NCBI GenBank assembly: GCA_033558025.1
Contig: JAUCEF010000011.1
Coordinates: forward strand, 2,232,001-2,296,000
Direction of reading: 5' to 3'
Source: Phytophthora sp. 'mugwort'
Lineage: Eukaryota; Oomycota; Peronosporomycetes; Peronosporales; Peronosporaceae
DNA length: 64,000 nucleotides
Of the stretch, positions 53,700 through 64,000 are shown in pieces. Position numbers and translations under genes: made by a program. The notes under the pieces were generated by a model, which saw only the letters and a program-made list of their open reading frames with translations, did not search any database and had not been told where the DNA came from. Position 1 is the first letter of the stretch. Each line of letters starts with the position of its first letter.

Positions 53700-54856
53700 T
53701 GTAAAAGCTGCACGAACGACTGGGCCATCTGCATACGATACGGTCGAGCGGATGGCAGACGCTGATGGATCTGGTATCCGGTTGACAAGTAGAGAGCGTC
53801 TCAACTGCCTTACCTGTGCTCAGGACAAACAGAGCAAGAACAACCAGTCCAAGAAGGACACGGTTGCAAAGCACCGATCGACAAGATTCGTGGCGTCGTT
53901 GGCATCGACATTAAGGGGCCTATGACACCAAAGGACAGACGCGGCAACAGGTATACTTCATCAACTTTGTGGACTACTCGACTAATTATGTGCGTGTGTT
54001 CCTGGCCAAGAACAAGGTCGAGACCATCAAGAAGATCGAACACTTCTTGCTGTTCTTTAAAAAGAGATTCAACTGCAAAGTCCATGTGCTGCGCACTGAT
54101 GGCGGCAAGGAGTACGTCCACGCAGACCCCTTCGGCAAGGAGGCGGGCATCAGACGGCAGATCAGCGAAGCCGAGAATCAAGCTTCAAATGGCAAAGCAG
54201 AGAGAACGCATCGTACCGTTCTCAATGTCGCGAGGTGCATGGTGGTCGCCAGCGGGTTACCCGTATATTTCTCGGGGGACGCCGTGGAGTATGTTGCTTT
54301 CGTCCTCAACAGAAGCTCGTGCAGTGCGAATCCCAAGCGCAGGGCGCCGTTGGAGATGCTGACCGGTATCATGCCAAACCTGGCCAACATCGTCATGTTT
54401 GGGAGACCGTGCACTGTCTACAGAGACCCTGGCAAGAAGGCGTGGCAGCAAAGAGCACAGGTTGGCATGATTGTGGGGGAAAATGATGAGACGAAGGGCT
54501 TCAGGGTCTACCTGCGGAAGGACAGGATCGTGGTGACCACCCAGCACATCAAAAACGTCGAGACGCTGGACGACAAGCAGAACGCGCAGCTGAGAGAGCA
54601 GCTGGAGCGTGACGACCCTGAGCTGAAGAGATCTGTTGATGATCGGGAGGAGGCCCTGAAGCGGAAGGAGCCCCGAACACAGCTCAGCCACAGACCGGCA
54701 AGGCGTCGGAAATGCGCACGAGCAGCGATCCATGACCAAGGCGAAGAAGAAACGACCCCGAAAGAAATCAAAGAAAAGCTGCAAGAAGAAAAGCGCAGGA
54801 GATCCAGCAAGAACGGAAGGAGCTGGAGATGGAGAAGGACATCTGCCCCCCGATGA
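53700..54856 (+). pseudogene. copia copy 2 integrase
   Basis: LHERLGHLHTIRS near 53708 and LNCLTCAQDKQSKNN near 53800 form the His/Cys zinc region. GVVGIDIKGPM (first Asp) precedes a frameshift near 53955. The open segment 53969-54856 has VLRTDGGKEYVH (second Asp) and NQASNGKAERTHRTVLNVAR (catalytic Glu), then the long basic C-terminal extension usual in copia. Confidence 0.85.
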
Positions 54857-56565
54857 AGAAAACCCCACGCGTATGCGCACGCGAGTCATGCGTGCGAAGC
54901 ATGTGCCCGTTGGCAGGGTGAACGTTGTCGTGCACAAGGACCCGAAGAACTATCGCGAGGCGATGAACGAACTTCGGGCAGAGAAGTGGAAACAAGCCAT
55001 TAGAGAAGAAATCGAGGCCCTCGTGCCGAACGGCACGTGGGAGGTGGTGAAGAATCCGCAGGGTGCGAAGCTCCTTCACAGTACGTGGGTGTTGAAGGTG
55101 AAGACGCACGCCGATGGTACCATTGAACGGTACAAGGCGCGTCTGGTAGCTCGCGGAGAAGAGCAGGAGTATGACGTGGACTATACTTACACGTTCTCGC
55201 CCGTACTCGAACTGGTTTCGGGCAAGATCATTCTGGTAGTGTCACACATCTGGGGTGTTCCGGCGCGTCATGGTGATGTTCCGAGTGCGTACGTGAAGGC
55301 GAAGAAGGAGGCCAACCTGGTCATCCTTCTACTCATTCTCAAAGGCATGGAGTTCACGGATGAGCAACTTCGAGCACTTGGTGTAACGAGCAAGTACGAG
55401 CTGGCTTTGCTGCTCGAAAAGGGATTGTACGGGCTCAAGCAGTCGGGTAGGTTGTGGAACCACCTTCTGCACAGCATCCTGGTGTCGCTGGACTTCCAGC
55501 AGTGTTACGCCGATAACTGTCTCTATGTGAAGATCGAAGAAGACGTCACTGCTCTCGTTGAAGTCTACGTCGACGACATACTCGTCACCGGCACCAGCGT
55601 GGACAAGGTGGACAAGTTCTTTGAGGACATGCTGGTCGTGGCCATGAAGGACCTCGGGATCGTGTCAAAGTTTCTGGGTGTTGCATTTCACTACGACCAA
55701 GAGGACGGCTGGACACTCGACCAGGAACAAGTGATGAAGAGATGTTGGACAAGTTCAACGTTGGCAAGGCGGCTGCGGTACGCACACCGATTGGTGGCGA
55801 ACAGGATGGTGAGGATCCTGGTGAGCTACTGCCAAGCGGAGGCGCTGGCACGTCAAGTCATCCGACGGTGAAGACGTTCCAGTCATTGGTAGGGTTCTTG
55901 TTGTGGATCTCGCGGTGCGCGAGACCTGACATCTCGGTCTTCGCAGTTCACCGCGCGACACGGAACTCGCACGCGCCAAAAGAGGCCGACTGGAGACTGG
56001 CAAACCGAATTGCCAAGTACCTGAAGGGTACCAAGGAGCTGAAGTTCATAATGAAAACGAGCGGAAGTGCACTTGGTGAAGACGGCGTGCTGGCGGAGGC
56101 GTTTAGTGACGCCGACTTCGCCGCCGACAAGAAGGACAGAAAGTCAGTCAGCGGAGGCGTCATCATGGTCCTGGCGTTGCCGTGGTATGGCTGTCCAAGA
56201 ACCAGGCGTGCGTTGTTGCCCTTTCGACAATGGAGTCGGAATATGTAGCTGCCTCACCAACAACCGCAGGAAAAAAATGCTGGGCGTCATCGAGTGACTG
56301 AAACAGATCAAGCTGAAAGTGCGATCACCATCGATGCTTCACGTCGACAATCAAGTTGCGATTGCTCAAAATTGAAGGAGAAGATACATCCGGGCGAGCA
56401 AAGCATATCGACACGCGCCACAAGTTTGTGAAGGATTTCGTGAAAACGGAGGTGCTGCACATTCAGTACTGCTAGTCCAAGCGCATGCGCGCGGACTCCT
56501 GACTAAGGTCATCCCAGCACCACGACTTGATGCGCTTCGCGGGCTGATGATGCTGTCACGCTGAC
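54857..56565 (+). pseudogene. copia copy 2 reverse transcriptase and RNase H
   Basis: The open segment to 55730 carries EALVPNGTWEVV, WVLKVKTHADGTIERYKARL, YGLKQSGRLWNHLL and VEVYVDDILVTG (YVDD box). After a frameshift at ~55740 RNase H follows: SRCARPDISVFAVHRATRN, AEAFSDADFAADKKDRKSVS, then TMESEYVAAS in another frame. The tail RADLLTKVIPAPRLDALRG ends near 56560. The reverse transcriptase core has no internal stop. Confidence 0.85.
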
Positions 56566-56675
56566 CGGGCTCTCCTGAAGAACAGGCCCGCTTTTTAGAA
56601 ACTGATTTTAAATTTTGATCTGAAACTTTTATTCATTTCTGATAATGGCAACTATCAGTCCACTCATGTACCTAC

Positions 56676-57420
56676 CTACGCTTGCTCTCGACGGGAAAAC
56701 CAGGAGCGCCACATGTATTCGTCCAAGTACGAGTCGAGGTGGTCGTTGTGCATTCCCCTCATCGCCTTGATGTGGCTGGTCGACATGATATGAGTGCTAC
56801 ATTTTACAAATAACTACGATTAGCGAGAAATATTGTAGCCAAAACATTCAGCAGCACGTACCGGGGCTTAACGAAGCGCTTAATAATAGGCAATAGCGTC
56901 GCTTTGGTGCGCTTGTCGTAGACGATCCGACCGAACCACCTCCCTGTGCCTCGCTCACGCCACCGAAGAGCCCGAACTCTTGGTACTGGCGACTGCGGTT
57001 ATACTTGCGCTTCTTCGCTAGACTCGTCTCGTCGATCTCAACGACTTGGCCGTCTCCTCCAATCTAATGAAACATTTTAACAACGTCAGAGCAACTTTAA
57101 ACGGCATAAGCGTACCATAGCTGCAACTTTACCTTGAAGTCGGCTCGTAGCAACTCCTTCGAACACGTGGCGCGGCAAAAAAGCAAAGTACTGGTGCGTT
57201 GTCCGCTGCGAGGCACCCGCCCGCTCGGCTGCTTGGTCTTGGGGCAGCCGCATGTACCATGCCAGGAGGAGACGCACCGCGCTGCACAGTTCGATCTTCA
57301 CCTCGTTGAAGATCGATTTCGTTAGCAAGCCACGGCAGACCTCCTTCCCGTTGGCATACAGGGTGTGACGGCAGCACCTCCAGCGCTTGCGCATACGCTT
57401 TCTTGATCTTGGTTACCAAC
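56676..57420 (-). pseudogene. Merlin (IS1595/ISXO2-like) transposase relic
   Basis: Minus strand. Exon-like segment 57394-57116 ([20 protein letters not shown] zinc-binding start, [20 protein letters not shown]) ends KVAAM. A 52-bp GT-AG intron with CTGAC branch point (57064-57115) follows, then IGGDGQVVEIDETSLAKKRK with the first catalytic Asp. After a one-base shift RWFGRIVYDKRTKATLLPII follows. The end reads IKAMRGMHNDHLDSYLDEYM with WR, and TAG at 56676. The segment holding the second catalytic Asp is missing. Merlin elements are the eukaryotic counterpart of bacterial IS1595/IS1016. Confidence 0.75.
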
Positions 57421-57426
57421 TCGGTG

Positions 57427-57632
57427 TTACCAATTTTTTTATTCATTTTAGCAGCTCTTTCTAATAAACGAGAGTGTAAATAAAAAACATCTCCAGGATA
57501 AGCTTCTCTACCTGGAGGTCTTCTTAATAATAAAGACATTTGCTATAAGCTACCGCTTGGTTTGATAAATCATCATAGAAAATAACAGCATGTTTACCAT
57601 TATCTCTAAAATATTCACCTAAAGCACTCATA
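57427..57632 (-). pseudogene. atp1: Numt: mitochondrial atp1 fragment
   Basis: AT-rich minus-strand segment encoding an internal part of the ATP synthase alpha subunit: [29 protein letters not shown], then after a one-base deletion (near 57540) [20 protein letters not shown] and [18 protein letters not shown]. These are among the most conserved stretches of the protein. Neither gene end is present. Codon use (A/T third positions) differs from all neighbours. It sits between a Merlin relic and a gypsy relic, with abrupt junctions on both sides. Confidence 0.85.
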
Positions 57633-57689
57633 TTTGGAAACTTCAAGGGGTGCATACGAATATCATCTTAGAACGATATTGCAAGCTCG

Positions 57690-58440
57690 TAGCAGCATTC
57701 GGGCAGCATGTCTTCAAGTCTATTGGGATAACGCCGAACTTGACCGTAATACATCGATCTCAAGGAGTATGCGAAGCGCATGAACCGCGCACTGGAGGAG
57801 TACTCGCTGTTTCGTTGGAGCACTGTGGAATGACGGGTATGTTCACCTCGAGAACGCCGAATTCGCGGTCAGTGAATTCTAGCATTAAGTTAGCACCGTT
57901 CAAAGCCCACCTGGGGTATTTACCTCTAAACCCACTGCAGCATGCGGTCGAACCACTTGAGAATGTACTCACCGGTCGGTGCGGCGCGGAGTATCTCGAG
58001 CATCGAGCTTCCATCCTTCGTTGCTGTTGTGAAGCGTTGACAGAAGCTCAGGACGGATGCGAAGCGTTTACGATCAAAAACGTGTTGGGCGGGTCTTCGA
58101 AGTTGGCGAGCGCGTGTATTTAAGGACAAAACACCTAAAACCCGAAGCACACCGGACTTCCGGTCCAAATTTGAACAAATTTGGGCCTAAGTGGATGGGT
58201 CCGTACATAGTCGTGATAAAAGTCCACAATCACGCGTACGAGTTCAACATCCAAGCTGGAAACAAGCTCCATCCTGTGTTCAAGAACCGATTGCTGAATC
58301 CATACACTGACTCCACTCGATTGGCCACACGAGGTCGTCTTGCGGACGGCACGGTTCATCGACTGGTCGGCGAACGCACTCATAGACTACAGACACAAAG
58401 TCTTGCGCTAAGGAAAGCCCATCTGGAAGCCTATTAAAAT
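57690..58440 (+). pseudogene. Ty3/gypsy pol 3' relic (integrase C-terminus)
   Basis: Plus strand. MNRALEEYSLF (~57780) and, in shifted frames, EFAVNSSIKLAPFKAHLGYL (~57870) represent the end of the integrase core. The open segment 58057-58437 carries FEVGERVYLRTKHLKPEAHR, GPKWMGPYIVVIKVHNHAYE and LHPVFKNRLLNPY, the GPY/F module of gypsy integrases. Everything upstream (gag, RT) is absent, cut off at the atp1 insertion. A purine tract with a 13-base G run (58524-58536) before TGTATATTCCCG suggests the 3' LTR starts near 58549. Confidence 0.75.
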
Positions 58441-61400
58441 CTCTTGCAAGTCCCTGATTTTAAAGCAGATTTCAAGTCGTCAAGACGGAAGAAACGGCGG
58501 AATGGATGAAGCACTAATGAAGTGGGGGGGGGGGGGCAAAGGGCGACATGTATATTCCCGTACTACATCCCCTTCGAATCAGCTGTTTCGCTTTTCAAGT
58601 CGTTTCCTCTTTCGCTGCGTGCCCGCCTTGCGTTTACCACGGCGACAGGCGTATCCCGGTTTGAGGGCAACTTACTTTAACCCCTTGGTGCGATTAAGCG
58701 ACAGGAAATAGACGAGAAATCCAAATTCCAGTGGTGGATCATTTTCGTCGTCGCATCCATCCAGTACCTTGACTGGCCGTCGACGACAACGGCGAAGCAA
58801 TTACCGATGCCACGCTGGCCAGCACTGGCTCGTATGTCCCCGGTTTCAAGGTTTGCACATACTCGACCAGCTTCTTGACTCTATGGTACGACCCTTCGAA
58901 CAACTTTTGCTGGATCAAGTCGCAGCTAATTGTAAAACTGTCGCGCCGAAGCTTCGTGAAGAACTGAGTCACGTACTTCTCCATTCCGTATAACTATGCA
59001 GTAAAAACGCAATCAGCACCAGCAGCAGGTCTATCGGTCAGATCGAAGGGCTGCTGACAGTATCTGAAACGCCTACTTGCAGTGATTTTTAGAGCCGGTT
59101 AGTGGTAATCTGGGCAGTTGCAGGACGAGCACAAATAAGCGACTTTTCAATGGGCGCCCCATTCGACACCACATTGCATTGAGTGTTTTTCTGTTTCGTG
59201 TCGGACAGGTATGCTTAAGTTCGTCCATGCTCGCTCTATCTGCTGGCATATTTTCAGGCGCGGTAATGTTCTTTACGTCTGTTTTAGCGTGTTTTTTAAA
59301 AGCCATTAGTTTCTGCCTTCTATACGAGTATTTGCCAATCAGACGCAACCGCATTTGCAAATCCTGTGATTCAGATATGCGTACACAAAAATTACGCTAC
59401 AAATTACATACTGGGACGAGAGCAGAAACCCCGTTGTCCAAGACATCTTGAGTGACTTAAACTGCGGTAGACATCGTAGATCCTCGAATACGGTCCTTCC
59501 AGACCCGCGGGAGCTTGCAGTTATTCCCACCAGCACAGATTATTACTGACCGAATGACCTTCTGCGATGTTAAAAATTATTTGCGGATCTTGGCTGCGGG
59601 AGGCGCTTGAAAGTTTCTGTTACGACGTGGATCATTCCGTCTGAATAATTCGTCCTCTGCTTCCGTTGGTGTGCCTGCAGGGCGTTGAACAACGGTTAAG
59701 GCGTTCATATCCGCGGCTGGCACATCAGCTAGAAGTTCCAGCCACCCTTCTCACCAACTTTTTTTTTCACAACATACGCATCGTATGGTGAAATATGGGA
59801 GCCTGTGTTGTCTTGTTGAGAATGCAACACTCTAATTTTTCGACCTAACCATCAATCTTATTTGACCGTGATCAGTGTACAAAATGTAGTAAAAATATGT
59901 CAGTATACCCGGTCATCGCTTGCAAATGGCAGGGAAAAGTTTGTTGATCATCCCTTTTTGAAGGGGTTTCGAGTCATAACGTTTTTGATAACCAATGTAC
60001 AGTCCAGCGGTCGCTAAGCTGGTATGCACTAATACTAGACCATATACCAATGTCCCGTCGAACGCCTTTTTGGACTTGCCGTATAACGAGGTCTAGCAAT
60101 AGCTGCTAAAAACATGACCTTACCTATGTATCTATTGTTTGGTGCCGAGCGGTAGGGCAAACCCTCGTCAGGCGTCAAATAATATCTTGTGGTGCCCTTG
60201 TAGAGATTGGATCATTTCCATTAATATGAATAACATCGAGCATGTGATGCATTCTGTAAGATTCACGTAGCATATTCAATTTATGACTAAAAGTTAGAAA
60301 AAAATCTAAAACTAGATTTTTACACGCATACTGACAAGAAGACGCTGGATGTGCGTCAAACAGAAAAGAAAGGACGAAACTTGTGAACCTCAGCCAACGT
60401 GCGTTTTACGTGCGATACCCCACGTAGCCCCCCCCCCCCCCCCCCTTTACATAACGCCACAATTACGTCTGCGGGGTGCCGCTGATCTTGGGAAACGATT
60501 CAGATGTTTGCCGCTGACCAACTGGTCCAGCCGGGACCAGAGCGTCTAGATCCTTCTTCGTGCGCTTCGGTGGCGGGGGAGAGCGTCCGCAGCGCGGCGG
60601 CTCCAGCAGGTACGAAATGTTGTTCCGATCCTTCCAAAGGTGCCAGACCGCCCGAGTGCTCAGACAGTATTTCGCTACGGCGCGACAACTATCACACCGG
60701 CTCGCATGCCGGAAGCATCGAGTTGAACAAGGAAAAGAGTATTAGAAACCGTTTTTTTCTGCGACAGGTCGCATTGGTCAGGTGTGCGGGGCATGAGCGC
60801 AATGGTGGGTCTTGGGGAATGGGACTGAGCACCCGTGGGTTGGGAGCACGTTATGAACGAATGGTGGGACTCTAATGAGGACCAACCTACACTTTGCTTA
60901 GCCCGGTTTGAACAGTATTTTGTCCAGTAAGATCGCATATGTAGACCGCACATGATTGTCTACTGCATAGTTTTACGCAATGGAGAAGTATTCTATAGAC
61001 ACGCCGTACTGGATATCAGCTTGCGCGTCCGCTCAAAGTCGTCCCACACTTTTCGCCGTCACAGTCCCGGTTGGTCAAGGTTTACAGCGCAGCCCGCAAG
61101 GCGTTAATAAAGTATATGTCAAAGCTGACGCAGTATCACGGACGTAATTACCCAGTAGATGGTCCATTAAAGCCGGAGGATTTCCACTGGTCAACTTGCG
61201 TCATCACCTCAGGGGCCTGGTCGGCGAGGGGTTCCATCCAGACCCAACTGAGCTGTAGTGAACATCCCTGCCACTGGACCAAGTAACATCAGTGCGGTGA
61301 TTCACCCTGCATATCTAACAAGGGTACGACGTCTGCTTTCTGACGGTAGACCCGGTACGCAGTCGGATCATATTGATTCCGATGGTTCGTTGACGGATGT

Positions 61401-62660
61401 TTTCCAGTGGATGGAGCAGTGGTGGATGCCAGTCAGATTTCTCATTCCCGCGCCGCTGCAGACGGCGCAGAAGACGCTCGTCTTCGTCTTCGTCATCATC
61501 AAACAGACTAGACGCATCAGCAGGTCGGTACAACCAGCGAGGCGACAGGAAGCGGCGAAGCCGCGGGCGATGACACCGAGTCGTCCAATCCGAGACTCTC
61601 TTTCATGAGAGCATCGAAGTGCAGCCCCTGGAGCCGATCTTGGAACGCCTCGCCGGACTCATCCGAATCGAAGGAATCGTCGTCGGAGAAAAACAGCGTT
61701 GGTGCCGACGGCACAGGCGCAGGCGCCGAAATTGAAGACGACCGCGGAGCCATAACGTCGAGATCAGGAGCCGAAGGGGAGCTGTAACAGCACTGGAGGG
61801 TACGTCGGGGCCGTCGTGGTGCGCACTATACGCGCCTTTGTAGTACGGAGCCCAGCCGTAGCTTCGAGCGCCAGCAACAGCGTCGGAGAATCAGCGGGCG
61901 TTCCCGCGAAGACAGCGTCGCCGCAGTAGCAGCCGTGGGTGTGCTCTTGAAAGTCATAATAGCTGCCTCAAAGTGGAACTCACCTGAATCCTGTGAAGCC
62001 TGGCCGCTTTGCTACAGCACGGATAAGTAAGCCGGTTCACGCGAATTCCGGGAGGAAAGACTGGGCTTGCGCTGGCTGAAAACTTCGGGAATGACAATAC
62101 CGAAGCCGAAGCCAGTTGAATGGTGAGTGTAAGCGGATATGGTTGCAGCCAATAGGATGGAGGTCTAGACGATTCAGGAAGAGTATATATATCATAGTGG
62201 ATCTAATATAAAGCAGATGTACGGCGGTTGTGGAGACTACGCGGAGGGAGACGGCTCACTCTACATCCCCAAACACTTACGCATTAAGATATAGGTTATT
62301 TTATGCAGATATCAGCTATTAATAATATGTTTGTGCTAAGTCGGGGAGGGGGGGGCTCCTGACCTGCACAGTATGCTAGATCGTTTTGCTGGAATGAGCA
62401 TTGAAATATGATATACTTGCAAGCTACAGGAAGTATAACTTCCACAGGAGTGTACTGCGAGAACTACCGGATACGAACAGCGATTTGTCACTACCTTATT
62501 ACCCGTGCGTGCTTAGATCGCTACCGGCATTAGCCCTTTAGAAACCGTACCGATGGTAATTTGGCCAGAAGTGTCAGGATACCAATACTTGTCCAAGTGA
62601 GTGTTCAATAACAATAGAACGCCGCGTGGAATTTCGTATTCAATGATAATACTCCATTAA
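58441..62660. other. Long region without supported genes
   Basis: The beginning (58549 to ~58710) may be the gypsy 3' LTR. Minus-strand frames at 58739-58984 and 59073-59360 are protein-like but unrecognised. 60470-60950 reads on the minus strand as a Cys- and Pro-rich decayed frame. A minus-strand acidic frame (61315-61753) is listed separately. A TATATATATC at 62184-62193 with AATATAAAG downstream resembles an LTR promoter. A 17-18-base C run lies at 60428-60445. Confidence 0.3.
61315..61753 (-). pseudogene. Acidic, possibly gag-like ORF, frameshifted
   Basis: Two overlapping frames: MAPRSSSISAPAPVPSAPTL followed by FFSDDDSFDSDESGEAFQD, then after a shift near 61525 PADASSLFDDDEDEDERLLR. 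The Ser/Pro start with repeated Asp/Glu clusters suits the N-terminus of an oomycete gypsy gag or a disordered regulatory protein. No domain is recognised. Confidence 0.3.
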
Positions 62661-62703
62661 ATATTGTTTTGTTTAGAAACGGTCAAAATTACCATTCGCC
62701 AAC

Positions 62704-63396
62704 ATGATGCTGCTGCTCGCCGTCACGCTGGCCCTCTTAACGTCTCCGTCAAGCTCTTCCCCGTCCAGAGATGCTCCTCTCGTGATCGAGTTTCGTCCAG
62801 AGTCTCCTCTCACGTCGCAGCGCGTGCTGTACGGCGTGCCGCAGCTCTTCCGCGTCTCAGAGCTGCATCCCGCCACGGTCTACGATATCAAAGTGTCGTA
62901 TCCGGCCACGCAGCCATCGCTCTTAACGTTGCAGGTGGAGCGGGTGCTGCTGCCGCTGCCCGTTGTGGGTGCTGCTTCTTTTGACGTTAATAATGCAAAT
63001 ATTGCAGGAAATGTCATGAAAAACACCGCTTTGTCTCCTCGCCGAAAATTGCTAAACACGGCCAAACTCCGGCTGCACCCGATGGAGATGGAGACACATG
63101 AGTCGGTACGGTATCGTCTCGAGCTGCCAGGGGGCGCCATCGAGGTGGAGTTTTCCCTCTTAGCGGAGGTGGAAGGAGTGCGACGTCCAGACTCCCAGTT
63201 AGAAATGGACGAGTGCGTGTTTAACATTGTGGTGGAGGAAGTGCTGCTGGAGGCTTTCCCGAGAAATACGTTGGTGCTGATCGGGTGGTTGATAATATTG
63301 CTCTTCGTGAGTGGGAAATGGGCACTACCGTATTTGGAGAAGAAAATCGCTCTTGGGTGTGTGGAGGACAAAGTAAATGAAATCAAGGAATCGTAG
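62704..63396 (+). CDS. Single-pass membrane protein with signal peptide, 230 aa
   Basis: Single exon. Residues 1-19 (MMLLLAVTLALLTSPSSSS) are a signal peptide. The lumenal part (~20-190) looks like a beta-rich domain (LYGVPQLFRVSEL, YDIKVSYPATQPSLLTLQVE, VRYRLELPGGAIEVEFSLLA). One membrane span lies near residues 194-212 (TLVLIGWLIILLFVSGKWAL), followed by a short charged tail ending VNEIKES. This type I topology fits a protein of the ER or secretory pathway. I do not recognise the family. The frame is clean, the ATG is the first in frame, and the leader is AT-rich. It is the only intact host gene at this end. Confidence 0.75.
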   Translation: MMLLLAVTLALLTSPSSSSPSRDAPLVIEFRPESPLTSQRVLYGVPQLFRVSELHPATVYDIKVSYPATQPSLLTLQVERVLLPLPVVGAASFDVNNANIAGNVMKNTALSPRRKLLNTAKLRLHPMEMETHESVRYRLELPGGAIEVEFSLLAEVEGVRRPDSQLEMDECVFNIVVEEVLLEAFPRNTLVLIGWLIILLFVSGKWALPYLEKKIALGCVEDKVNEIKES

Positions 63397-63589
63397 GTAC
63401 GGGTCGAGTTGAGATTTTTATGGAGAAGATGGGGACTAGCCGGTTAAATGAACTGGTAAATTCACCGAGATGTGGAACTTGAAAGTGCACTAAAGTATAT
63501 ATTCGATTTTGTTGACGAGGAAGCGGTCGAGTGCGAGTGGAAACATGTTCATTTTGTCTCGTTCGCTGGAGGCTAACTTCGCTTTCTAC

Positions 63590-63850
63590 TGTAGTCGTTC
63601 CAGAAACGGAAAACTACAGCACTAAGTTGCTGAATGCTGCGTTCACTGCTGCTAAGCAGGTCTATGCTAGTAACGTGACTGCAGCAATAACCCGCAAAAC
63701 CTTTTCTCGCAGTGCGAAGCATATCGTAATTTTCGCTGCAAAACCTCATCCATTTCACGTCTCCAGAGAACAATGATCTTGTGGCATTCTGGAGCTGTGG
63801 CGAGAGTCGTTTGTTTTTGCACGGACGAAGTGCAATCTCATGCGGGCGTA
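63590..63850 (+). pseudogene. Third copy of the secreted hydrolase family, 3' fragment
   Basis: Plus strand. VPETENYSTKLLNAAFTAAK with QVYASNVTAA corresponds to ASKKLNAAYVAAQKAYRENV in the gene at 26055. After a frameshift near 63735 it continues FTSPENNDLVAFWSCGES, matching HKSPENDALVEFQSCAKG including the catalytic Asp. The catalytic Ser region and the terminal His region are not found. Only ~85 codons survive. Confidence 0.65.
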
Positions 63851-64000
63851 GTGCTTTTTGGACCCTCAGTCACTGTTGTAAAGTTGACTACTCTTAAATG
63901 TAAAATGCTGAGCAATAGATACCTACAATTTGGGTAAAAGTAGCATCCTAAGTTTTATGCCATCACCAGAGAATACTGCGTAAGGCTCCTTCCTTCATCT

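Larger units (their letters stand above)
51797..56565 (+). mobile_element. Ty1/copia retrotransposon, copy 2, one LTR recognised
   Basis: Gag, protease, integrase, reverse transcriptase and RNase H follow in copia order on the plus strand. A candidate left LTR (51797-52004) starts TGTTAGAACTCG and ends CTGCGAACA, followed by GGTTATGAGCCC as primer-binding site. No second copy of this LTR was found after the RNase H end (~56565), so the right end appears lost. It belongs to a different lineage from copia copy 1. Confidence 0.75.

Overview
The window looks like nuclear DNA of an oomycete, most likely Phytophthora or a close relative. The evidence is a set of compact genes with 50-80 bp introns carrying CTRAC-type branch points, initiator-like sequences 20-40 bases before start codons, a ciliary gene expected in a zoospore-forming organism, and a dense, nested load of the DNA transposons and Ty1/copia elements usual in these genomes. 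Species assignment is inference; no search could be run.

The host genes sit mainly at the two ends. From the left: a five-exon minus-strand gene for a 642-residue Ser/Thr-rich protein (146-2336), a four-exon C2H2 zinc-finger protein (3119-5105), and a large single-exon ASH-domain ciliary protein resembling CFAP74 (5613-10580). At the right end is a single-pass membrane protein (62704-63396). Two intact members of one secreted alpha/beta-hydrolase family lie inside the repeat-rich middle (26055-27638 plus, 42659-44248 minus). A 3' fragment of a third member lies at about 63590-63850.

The 11-62 kb interval is mostly mobile DNA in different states of decay: pogo-type relics (11.1-12.0, 17.4-17.7, 36.8, 50.5-51.8 kb); hAT relics (12.7-14.4, 15.3-17.0 kb); a Ty1/copia element with both LTRs and a GAATC target duplication (20032-24826); a Mutator-like element (MULE) carrying a Ulp1-type protease, with TIRs and a 9-bp duplication (27901-33465), and a diverged sister MULE (about 45388-50515); a mariner element with perfect 31-bp Stowaway-like TIRs (40696-42592); a second copia element with one recognisable LTR (51797-56565); a Merlin/IS1595-like relic (56676-57420); and a gypsy pol relic (57690-58440). 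Decayed SET-domain sequences occur at 35.4-35.6 and 37.6-38.15 kb.

Three observations stand out. Two short mitochondrial insertions (numts) lie within or beside transposons: a perfectly folding tRNA-Ile(GAU) joined to an internal nad2 piece inside the copia element, and an atp1 piece between the Merlin and gypsy relics. Both MULEs keep, opposite to and convergent with the protease gene, a small coiled-coil ORF whose protein sequence is conserved between the two diverged copies; this may be an uncharacterised third gene of the element. The sister MULE has lost the transposase catalytic core from a conserved splice site onward. No CRISPR array, bacterial operon or rRNA gene is present.
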